Assembly (NCBI GenBank): GCA_037903475.1
Contig: JBAJFG010000005.1
Location: 248,001-312,000, forward strand
Length of the DNA stretch: 64,000 bases
Direction: 5' to 3'
Origin: Ancylostoma caninum
Lineage: Eukaryota > Nematoda > Chromadorea > Rhabditida > Ancylostomatidae
Below, in pieces: positions 38,181-50,100 of this stretch. A program made the translations under genes and the position numbers. Position 1 is the first letter of the stretch. Each line of letters begins with the position of its first letter. The notes under the pieces are model-generated. The model was not told the origin of the DNA and searched no databases. It worked only from the letters and a program-made list of their open reading frames with translations.

Positions 38181-41100
38181 ATGTCCGGCGAGGATGACTG
38201 GCTAGTACAGGCAGCAGCTCGCGAGGCTGGCATGCTTCATCCTGCGCCAGACTCATTCGAGGTATGCTTGTCGTTTTCATTTCTCAGCATCTTTACGGCT
38301 ACGTACTGACATATGTTAGTTGGTCCATTACATACCGACCTTTCCCATTTTCCTTTTTTCAGGTTATTGTGCCAGTATTTAATTCAAGCAATTACGTTAG
38401 CGTTGACTTTGTTGATCTTTCCTTTTTTCCTTTGACTTTTGTTTTCATTCGCATCTATTGGTCTTACAGTAAGTACAAAAAGAGAGTTAGCGCGTGGTAC
38501 CATTCAGGGTTGCGCGGTTTACTACTTTTCCACTTTATAAGATTTACTCAGCACTATTATTGGGTGGATTGGGCAATAAGTTCGTGCGGTTTTTTTAACT
38601 CAATTTTTACGAAGAGTTGAACTAGTTCCGATAGCCTATCATAGGTGTTTTGTAGCTCTTGATTTGCTCTTTACGAACATTATAACCAAGTTTCTCAGTT
38701 CCCGCTACAAGCAACTCCAAATTTACGCAGACAAGGCTTGAGACCGCGGTGCGGCTCTCCTGAGCAGAGACATGGGCGCTCTACATGCTGAGCGCCTACA
38801 TCTCTGCCCAAGAAAGCCGCGGTCCCGACCCTTGTCTGCCTACGTTTGGAGTTTCCTGTATCTCTCATTTTCTATCGCTTGAAATGTGACCCGCCAATTC
38901 GACCAGAGCGTGCGTCTCCGACACGTCCAACTGTACCGCCACAGAAGTGGAACAAATGCAGATCAAGCTGCTGGGCAGGCTAATAGCGTCTAAATGGAAG
39001 CCATTACTGTTGAAGGGACAGCGCAGAAGTGGATGTCTGCTTCAGAGAGGTCGATTTTGGGATGGAGGATGCACCTTGTTCTGTACGCACAGTTCATGGA
39101 GTTATGAGATGATTTTTTTGCAAGAAATTGCTCTACATGAGGAAGAAGTGCTGTGGATATTAACTTTCAGAAAAACCTAAGTTCAACTAGTTCAATTCGT
39201 GAAAATATACTGAATGCTTAAAAAACCGCCTGAACTTGTTGTCTAACCTAATATTTACAAAACATTAATACTTACAAAGCTAATACTTCAGGACTCGGAT
39301 CGTTTCGAAGGTGATTCCGAGTGTTCATGGGTCTCAAGTGAGAGCATAACGCTAGCGAAGAATTGGCGAGGGTGGTCGCAGTCCTCCCCAGGAGACACCC
39401 TGCAGTCAGGTAAATAACTATTAATAGCCTTGAATTTCCTTCATTGTCTTCTATTCACGCCAACAGTGTCATTGTCTTTACTGCAGGCATATCTACATGT
39501 ATTTATCCCTACCAGAGCAGCTATTCTCACTCGGGTCGTTATTCTTCGTCGTCAAATGCGGTATCTCAACGTAACTTGTCTGCTGAAAAAGGTTTCTTGG
39601 AGTTCATATGGTTTATAATGTTACAGCATCTCCGTTTTCCTCAAAGCCTTCGGTGTTTTCGTTTTCTTGTTCTTGTTCATCCTTTTTCTACAATATGTAC
39701 TCTTATTTTGCGCTGGAATACACAGTTTAAAAATAGGGCTGTGAGATGTTAAAATATATTTTTCTCTCATCATGTACAAGTGTCCATTTAGTAACAAAAA
39801 CAGTCCCTCCACTTGCTGACTTGGCTGCTCGAGTATGTGCTCGTCAAATGTCTTTTGTTGACTTGGAGCGAAACTATCGTGATATTTGCCAGAACAGAAA
39901 GCATGTAGGTATTTGTATTCCCAGTTTTTACTACTTAGCTTCTTTTCCTCCTCTGCAGTCGTTTAATGCTTTTGTTTAGGTCAGTGAAGTTCCCGTTTCA
40001 CATTCGTTACCAGACAAATTATTTCTCAGTGTTGTTTACTGGTGCTTTCCGGCAACTGCAGATGATATTCGTCTCTACAGGTACCTTTGTTTATGTTTCT
40101 ATTTCTGTCATCTGTTGATGTTTCCTTCTCCATGTTTTACGCTTTAGTGATATATTAGTTTCTACAAGTTTGCTACTATCCAGTATTTAACCTTGCAGTT
40201 GCTTGGCAAATGGGAATGCGGACGAATTCAATAACGGCGATAGCCTTTACCAAACAGGAGCTATTAGGGATGTTGTACAGATAGGCAAGTATTAGACGTA
40301 TTTTAATATTTTTTTCTGGCTTTTAAAATTTTACAATCTGCCGTTTCAGTACTTATCTGGTTTCCTCTTTGCCACTTTCTGTATTTATTTATTATTCCAT
40401 AAAATAATAGTCTGTCACTGTGATGCGTAAAGATTTTTCGTTAATAAGGTTTCTTTAGGCTATCTTCTCTCAGCAGTCGTGTGTGCTACACACCAGGACT
40501 GCGTGCAGCCTCAAAGGCCTATGCGTGTTACTCACAACGTTTCGTTAAGTGTCGATAGGTGCGTTGCTTCAAAAAATTGCCTTTAACCTTATGTGTCTTA
40601 TTCGTCCTATTCATTCTCAATATCATTTCATGCCTCGAGCATAATTATACGATGTCATATAGTGTCATTACATATATCCACATTTATCTCTTATGGGAAT
40701 CCTTTGCCTTAGTTGTAGAGAGTTGGCGCTTTGTTGTGTCTTCTAGATTTATTTTAAGTTAAATTGTCAGCGTCAGCTTCCTTTTGCTGTGCTGCTGCAA
40801 CAAGAAACTGACACTGACATTTTAAATCTGTCTTAGAATAATTTTCTAACGAAAGTGTTTTGGAGCACATCTTAGCGATAAGCCATATTATTTTGCATCG
40901 TTTGCTTCGCTACTCTAGTGACGGAAAGTGAAGCCTGGCACGCCTTTGTACCTGGCACGTACTTCCATAACTATTCCTAACGCAGTCATTAGAGAGAACA
41001 GCTTCTGATACTAGTGTTTTGGGATTTGTATGGCACCTCCCAGTTTCACAATGTGCCTCGCTTTCTACTTGATTGAAAGTGGTAGATTTCAGTAACCACC

Positions 41101-44100
41101 TCTAATAGTTCTTTATGCTCTTGAGGGTTCATGTGTTTGGGTAAGAAAATTCAGCTTCTCAGGCAGCGTTAGTCCGAATTAGGTTTTTAGGAAAAATGCT
41201 TTCGCCAGTTCTGTAGTTCTGAACGAACAACTATATATAGCGTGACATTTTAGTGACATGAACTTGTAAATGAGTGCGCAGTAAGATTTCTTCTTTTACT
41301 CTGAATGGTATCTCAGATAATAATTGAACATGATCCACAGTAACTGTAGAAGTGATCCCATACTATAATATTGGGTTGGGCAATGAGTTCATGCGGTTTT
41401 TTTCAACCCAGTTTTTTACAAGGACTTGAACTAACTCCGATAGCCTACCATAGGTCATCTCGTAGCTCTTGTTTTACTCTTTACGAATATTATAACCGAT
41501 GTCCCCAATTCCTGCTACATCTCATTTTCTCTCGCATGAAATGTGACCCTCCAGTTCGACAGGAGCGTACATATACGCCACCTGCAACTGTTCCATTAAA
41601 ATAGTGGAACAAATGCAGCTGAAGCTGCGAGGGATGTTGAAGGCAGTGTGTCACCTCGTATCGTGAGCTGAAAATACCAACAGGCTCTAGACCTTCTCGT
41701 CTTGCTAATTCCAAAGATGTACGTCAAAGCTCTTAAAAATGACTAAAACTCCGTCTTCGGAGGGTCCGAAAGTGCAGCGCACGGACCACTTTAGGGGAGC
41801 GTTCCATGAATGTGCTGGCCGCCCGCCACGTCTGCAGCGTTGGCCAACACGTCTAGACGTGTCCGATCGATGAGATCAACAGTCCGATCGATGAGATCAA
41901 CAGCTTCACGCGTCCACACGGCTCGACAAACTGTTGCAAATTCCGTCCCGAAAAATGTTTAAAAGTTTAAAGACCTTTTTCTAACATTTTAGGTACACCG
42001 TTGGATTCAGCGTGTCGAGGAGATTCAGAATCTGGTAAGAGCTCAGACATGAAAACGAGGTGACACACTGCCTTTAACAGCGTCTAATTGGAAGCCATTA
42101 CTGTTGAAGGGACAGCACGAGGTCGATTTTGGGCTGGAGGATGCACTTTGTCCTGTACGCGCAGTTCGTAGAGTTATGAGACGATTATTTGCAAAGACTT
42201 ACTCTAGAGTGAAGAAGAAGTGCTGGGGATGTTAGCTTACAGAAAGGCTTAAGTTCGACTAGTCCACTTTGTGAAAATACACTAAATGCTCAGAAAAACC
42301 GCACAACTTATTGTCCAATCTAATACATACATGAAATGGGCGAAAATCCACTTCTGACATCCTTTGCCCCAAGCCCTGAAGGAGAAAAGTCTGAGCGTTT
42401 TTGAGAATGTTAGGAAAAAGAGCATTAAGCTTCGTAGCGATGTCTAAAAATGTAAAATTTCTGCAGATGTTTTATTCTGAAATTACTATGTAAAGGTAAG
42501 GCAACATGAACTGGGCATTGTTTTTGCTACAACAGATGTAGCGTATGTTATGTGGTGGTTTTGTGCAACCATTTTCCTTTAATATTTTGAAAACATTTTA
42601 TTTGAAGGAGGTCTAGAAGGACTTCTCGCTGTGCTCGGGGACTTCTATGAATCAACTCAACTATATTCATGTCAATTACTGATCAGTTTTCAGATGCAGG
42701 GTTGTGTCTTGCGACTGCTCATGCCCATCGAAATCAGCATGGTGTCAACATGTTGTGGCGTTGTGTTTATATAGGATACATCGACCAGACCAGGTTCAGT
42801 TCAGGTATGCTTTGTCATCTTTTTTTTTTTCGAAGTTTTTTTTTCTGCCCATGTTTCTGCTGTCACTCATTTCTCAGGTAGGCGCACATTGGCACATCAT
42901 TTTTCTGTGTTTTGTTTGCAGGTAGAACGTTCATCGCGAAACTGTGAACAATGGTTCAGATATTGACCTGTAAAAGGGTGCTGAAGACTTGCACTGAAGA
43001 TGTGCTAAGAACCTCACTGACGAATGACTGCGCATAATACCGAGTAGTGCCCGAAACGAAGCAAATTGTCTGTTCAGTGCTTTTTTGTCGAAATTCCTTG
43101 GAGTCAACAAAGCTTGATCAGAATAGGATGTCTCGAAGTGGCTTATTCCTTCTTGGACACTTGTGCATTGTTTTGGCATCTGGTGCCCAAAATTTACTGT
43201 CTCGCAATATTAGAACTACACCGAGCGTCTAATCCTGAGCTTGCTGCAGAACCTATGCAATATGTTCCTTTTTCTTCTAAGTCAGCGCACCGTTCTTACT
43301 CATAGATTATGACGCTTCCGAGGTAAACCTGAAAATAGCCGTTCAAAGTTTTGGTTAATAATGGCTGGACTCTAGATTTTCATTCCACGAAGCATCACTG
43401 TTTTAGTATGCGTGGCATACAATGTGCCAGTATGCGTGACCAACTTCCCCGGGAATTTTGGGACGTCTTTTCCCCCGCCTGTTATGTTGATCCGCTGGCC
43501 ACGGCGGTGCTTCTTAAAGTTTCCACTTTTCACATCTGTTGGTTAATTTGTTCAACCGATCTTGCGTTTGTGGATGAGGAGGGAAAGTGCCATTTCAACC
43601 TGGGATCACGTTGCAGTGTGTGTGTTACTGATCGAGGTTTTGGACTTTGCCGATGGTGTTCAATCTACGAATTACATTTAATTGGGAGGCACTAAGACTT
43701 AATGATGACTTATGAGTGGTTCGCTTCCCCCTAGTCTCGCAGCATATCCAGTTCGGATGTCCGAGAATTTTTGGATCACCCTAATAGCATTTTGTTCATG
43801 GTTTTCTACTTAGAGTAACAATTTGGGACTCCGTCAATGAACTATCGGTCGACAAGTTGAAGAAGTTTGCGCAGTATCTCGTCAATGAGTTACCAAAAGA
43901 GGTAAAAATTACGCTCGCGCACTTCTCCAATATGCGCTTCTCTTAAAAATGTCACGGTTTAGTACCTGCCAATTGCTCAAAGGCTATTAGACCAGCTCAA
44001 ATGTCCGGAATCAGAAATCAACCAGTCCCTTGGAGCACCGGATCCAACAGATGGTGGCCACGAACAGGTAGCAAATGTCGAAAATTTTCATTCTCTTTAA

Positions 44101-47100
44101 GATTACGGTTTCCTTTTTTACGTTGCGACCTCATTCTTTTTATTCATCTTTCGTTTCTTCTTCTTCCACTGGCGTGCTGTGCTTTGGTTTCACTGTGCTT
44201 CGTGCATTTTGATATCATCATATCATTTTATTTGGACTGCTTGTTCTAGACAGCCATATGGGCCTTAGACGTCGAGGGTTTACACACAAGCATTCGTCGC
44301 TTGCTCATAAAATATTGTGTGCCAGCACCTACTGTTCATTGGTAAGTACTGTGGTTATTTTTCTAAACTCATTCTTACTTCGAAACGCATCTCTCTTGCT
44401 TCTAGCGACGTCCAGTACCTTGGCACTGCTCAGCATCCAATTGCTGCCGAATGGCTAACAGTGATGAAGTCTCTTCGTGCACGGGAACCCGAAGGTAAGG
44501 AACGCTTCCAATTCCTTATTCACATTCAGAATTTTGAACTTTTCTTTCCCAGATCATCAATTGTATCGACTTGCTTGTGGTAATTGATGCATTATTCATT
44601 GTTTGCTTATAGTTTAGCTTCAGGTTAGCAATGAATAATGTATCAATTACTAGTCTAATTATTTCTTTCATCACATTTTATTGTGGTTTTCAAGGCATTT
44701 GGAACCTCATGGCAATAGTTCGAGAAATGTTTGCACGTCGCGACGAAAACGCCGTGTCACTGCTAAGTATTCTAACAGTGGAGTGTCTCGCCAACTGTCA
44801 GGTCAGCATTGTGAACCACTTTTACAACTTTTCCTGCACTGGTGTAGCTATAGATAATTGTTTTGAACATCTAACGAAAACATTAGGTTATATGTATATG
44901 CTGATTTTGGCCACTTTGGTCAACAGAAATGGCTTGAAAATGTTTGAGATCGATTTGTTTGTATTTTGCCAATAATAGTACATTTGCCTCTTTCGCATGC
45001 CCTTGCACTACAAATGGTTTTGCTGGCTAGAGGGTCACGAAATGCGTTCTATGTCTCGTTATGTGCTCCATGAAGAAGTTTGTGGTGGTAATTTCTCTCT
45101 TGTACTCTTGTCGCCCAGTGGAACCCAAAGGCAGGTTATCGTTCACACGCGTTACCAGCTCGGATCACCCTATCTTACTTGAATGAGGGGCGTTCATCTC
45201 CAATAGTCGAGGTTGGACGGAACTCCACATTCACTACCTCATTTGTGTGCGTCAGCGTTTTCCTGAAGTCACTTTTTCAATACAGCGCTCGATAAAAGTA
45301 AGCATATTTTCATCCTTATTACGTAGTGGTTTTTAGAGGCTGAAAACCGTGATGTATGAGAGACGTCCTCGAAGTCTGGTGTCTTCTTCAATACTTTCAC
45401 CTGCGATTTCCACGGATCTGATCCGGTGCTTCCCCTACCTGTGCAACTTCAACCAACACTGCTGCTAGCGTCTTTCTGAGATCCTCTTATAAGAGGACAG
45501 GCATCACCCAGCTTAGCGATCACCAGGAGGCTGGCCAGGCAACATCCGCAAACTGGCCAAGCACCACCCCGGGCGTCCCCCAGAATTCAGCTGACATGGT
45601 TCCTCATGTTGTGAGGTTCCGCGAGGCCCTGTCGAATTCTGCCACCGAAATCCCCGTGGTGGATGAGCCATCCCACCCTTGCTTTGTGTGCAGGAACCAC
45701 CTCACTTCACACACAACCCTTCTTGCCTCAAAGCTTTAGACATAACTCCCACCGCGAGTCTCCTCCTCAGTGTGCTGCGTACATGCAACAGGTTGCCTCT
45801 CGTTTGCTAGCATAGAGAAAATCCCTTTTGACCAAAAAATTGCGCAGTTTCTGACTTTATGGGATGTCGTTAAGGACACATCCATCTGACATAAGCTTCG
45901 GCTCTAAATGTCTTTGCACCGTAGAAGAATATGGGTCCGACCACAAAAATCCCTAGCAACACCCGTAATCTGGTCAGGCAACATCTGTTTCCTGGCCAAG
46001 CTGCAGGTGAGAGCCGTAATCTAGTCAGGAAACAGCGAGTTCGGGAGTCTGATTTGGCAACACACGTAAATTTAGCCGATTCGGATGTTGATCCGTAAAG
46101 TGTTCAGGCAACACCTGAAAACGTCGGCTCAGCCGTCAACTGATCAGACAAACGTCAGATCTCCCGTTTCCTGGTATGGCACACCCCTTCTCCCGCCTGT
46201 TGATTCGGCTGCGGACTTCAGAGTATATCGCTTCCATGCACAGTTTTGCGAGCTCGGGCATGTGCTGGTAGTTGCTCCCAGCTTTTGCATATTTGCGCTG
46301 CCATGTAAGCTTCAGGATACCTGAGAAAGTCTTTGGCAGCAGAGATATTTGTTTTCGTAAATCGATCTGACTCAGAACAGGCTCATGGTCGCTTTTGGTC
46401 CGTGATTAATTTTCTGTACACAACTTGGGATGACCCTCATATCTTAGCGGCTAACGGGCTCGCGATCCCGAGGACCACTGGAGGGTTCAGAATTGGGAGG
46501 AGAAGGGGGGGGGGTGGAGCGGGATGGAACACTGGGCTCACCGCTACTTCGAGGACCCTGACCTTCGAATTCCCAGAAATGAAGTTCAGAAAACATTTTC
46601 ACGTATGAATGATTAAAAAGTTTTACCAAATGTAGAACTTAAAAATAAATTTGATAGAATTTAGTATTCGAAAAATTACGGTGTTCGTCGACCAATTTCC
46701 ATGAGTTCATGGGGGATCTGAGTGAAATAAGTGTGCTTAAATTTGTAATGCATTAGCATTTGTTTTAGGTCCTGTTGTGGTGGTATGCGACTAAACTCGT
46801 TCAAAGCGGTTGCTGGTCTCAACAAACGACAGGTGCTTTATGCTGGAAATTAATTACAGAACAATTCAACATAGTTCGCATTCTTTTATCAGTTTCCGTT
46901 TTCAAGGCAAAAATTCGGCAAGCAGTCAGATTAGTGCGCAACTCAACTGTGCCCAGTTATGCGATGAGATTGTTGCCCTATGGAGGTGTGCTGTTCTGAA
47001 TCCTATGCTTTCTCCACAAAATCGGCGACAGGTATGGGTGGTTTATCTAATACTTGTTTTCAAAGTAAATTCTGTAACTACGCACTTCATTGTTTTGGAA

Positions 47101-50100
47101 TTCGCATCTTATTCATAGTTGTTAAAGCTTGCCGCTTTATTGCGAACCTATCACCGAACAGCTGTTGATCGTATTTGGAAGGTGATTCGCGGCACAGGCG
47201 GACAAGATGCTGCTGTCGTTAGCAGCAGCCATCAAGTAAAATAGATTTGAGATCAGAACTACAGCGACTCATTGTTTGCTATTAATATTTTAGGCTGCGA
47301 TCCTCCTCAATTCAATTCAGGATACGAGTAATTGTCCACTGTCAGCGAGCAATGCCCATTTCGGCCTAACCCAATTTCCTGGATTCCATCCAGCATTGCA
47401 GGTGAGCTCTTTTATTTATTTATTTTTGCTTTGCTTCTTAGCTCTTTCCTGATGTTCTTATTCTGTAGAATAGAGTTTTAGTCAAACAGTCGTTGCAAGC
47501 TACAACAAATGAGTGCTTTCTTTCAATTCCTTTTTTATATGCCGGCATTAATTCAAGGTGTGTCATGCTCTCATTGATGAAACTGTTCCTGGTGTCAGTC
47601 AAGTTGCTGTCTTGCATTTACCCGAGGTTTGTTGCCCAGTAGTGCATCTTTTGTTGTAGTTTCTACATTTGCCTTTTCTCAGGCGTGTGGAAGCGAATCG
47701 AATGTGCCAGTACAACCTTTGACAACTAGTTCGACTCAGAAGAAGAGCGAGAAAGGGAAGAAAAGGAAGAAAAAGGTCGTACCAAGTTTCCGCTTCTTGC
47801 ACATTAGCTGCCTAGCCTCATATATTGTTATAGTTTTTTTCACTGTTTAGAATCGCATCCGCTCTGCAGCTGCCATGGCTTCGCTCGACTTCCCACCTCT
47901 TCCGATTTTTAACGACGAAGCTTCTCTTGATCGCGCTGTTCGTTACGCCATTAGAGCTGCTGTTGGTGTAAGTAAAGTTGTATAGTTCGTTACAGATAGT
48001 TCAATCACTGGTTTTGCATTTGAATGTGGACATTTCGCTATGTCTAAATAGCACTTCAAGGAGTCAATTTAGGGTGACTGTGATCGCCGGCAGCGAGCCT
48101 TTCGTGACGATAGCATGCGTGATGAAGACAGCTCAGAATCTGGACAGGAAAGTGACGTTCAGGTGAGTAGTCTGTGTATTGCTAAGCACGCTGCTTGCAT
48201 TCCCTTTTCAGTACTTTGTTCCAGTAACCTCCGCAACACTTTCTGTATTAGCTCAAGCTTTTTGCTTGTTTAAGATTATTGCAGCGCCTCAAGTTCATTC
48301 ATGTGAGCTGTTCGTTGGTTCTCCCTAACGTATGCCCCACTTCCACAACAATTTAGGAACTGCTGCGCTCCAAGCCATTCCTTTTTCCTTCCTTTGAGGA
48401 ACCTACTCATGCAGAAATCGACTCTTGTTCAGATACCTTCTGGTGGCGGCGTTATGGGTGATGGTCAAGCAGGTTCGGTTGTTTTCGTTCACGAAGAAGT
48501 CGACGCGGTTCTAGCTGCGGCTTACCTACCCATGGAACCTATCGAGGTCCGGTTCGCCCGTTGTGAAGCATTGGCTGCGCACGGCTATATACCACAGGTA
48601 TGTCATATTCCTGGTCTAGAGGTGGCTTTGGTTCGAACTTATCGGACTCGATGACCACAACTTTGTTCGTGTTGTACTGTACTCTGTGGGAGTGTGCATT
48701 TCGGTTTTTATGCACAGGTTGTCGGGAAATTTTCCCACCATTTTGTTTCAAGTCCTACAAAATGCTCCAAGATAGTTTTGGAACTTTCTATCCAAAACAT
48801 GTACAAAAGCTGGCTAATAGTCTACTTATATCAAGTTTTGATTCGCATTAGGTCACGATCATGGCAAAAAAAATACTTCGTTGGCTCCAAGCATGTGAGG
48901 CTGCTCGGCTTTGCGAATTCATGAAACAGAGCAACATGAGCGATGCAACAACCACAAGTTCGACAGGCAAACTGTTGCAGCGCTAATGTGCAGATTATTG
49001 CGATAAACATTTTATGAACATTGGCATCGGCTTGTTTTCCGTTGGCATCAGAATGCAGAATTTTTCACATGTAGAGAGTACATGGAGAACCATATTTAAG
49101 GTCGAACATCTAACGATGCAAGGAATGAAAGCACTGACTTCGGAAAGTGTCGGCCAATTATTCGAATATTTCATCCTTGAGAGTAGTCGCTTCCATATTT
49201 GAAGGGAAACGAGTGACTCAGAAGGGATATTCAGTGCATGAATCATCTTTATGTCTGCGCTGATGAGATTATTCGAAAATATATTGCTTGAATGGTGAAT
49301 CTTGTTGACAGTTCTGGAATTTACTTGCTAGTTTAGGCTACCACCTTGGCTCTTCAACTGTCTGACTACCTCATTGAACATCTTCAAGATCTTTCCGATG
49401 CTGAAGATACCAGGACACACCACGTAATTATTCCTTGAAGTGGTCATTTTTTCTGCTTAAGGATTAGCAAATTTTTGGTTTTTAGATGAACACGCCAGGA
49501 AGCAGTAGAGGTGCGGCCATAGACTCCGTGGAATCGTTCGTGCTCCGGAGTCAACGCTTTGTTGATGCATTGGAAAAAGCACTTTATCTTGCACGAGTTA
49601 GTATTTTGTAATTGTTCTTGTTCTCTCAATTTTTCAAATTTCGTTCCCCATTTAGATTCTTGGTACTGACGACGTCAATCATGCTGGCATGTTCACTTTT
49701 CTTCTGAATGTTCTTCAGTGTCCAAAGTATCCAATGGCGACGAAATACCTGCAAGTGAAACTCTACTATTTGGTAAGCAGCTTATACGGACTAGTTTGCA
49801 TCCCATATCAAAAACTTCAAATTGCTGTTTTTCAGGAAGGTGAGATTGTATCACTGCTGCAAACGGTTAGCATAGGAAACCATGAGCTGGATCAACTGAG
49901 AGAAGCCGCTGCACAGATGTCGACTGCCGTAGCCTGCCAAATAGTACCACCCATAGCTTTGGCGCACTTTATTTTAGATCGATTAAGCTACTTGTTCAAT
50001 GTATGCGAAATGGACCAGAATGGGTGGGCCTTCAAGCCTCGTTTTCGTAGTTTTATTTCATGCTTATATTTCTTTCCAGGCAGCCAAACGCTCGTATCAT

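Noticed and set aside
43351..43695. 114-codon plus-strand frame within ebax-1 intron 8
   Set aside because: Flanking exons join in phase without it and it resembles no known family.
45370..46250. Repeated AGGCAACA-type motifs in ebax-1 intron 13
   Set aside because: They hint at an old repeat, but the units are too diverged to define borders.
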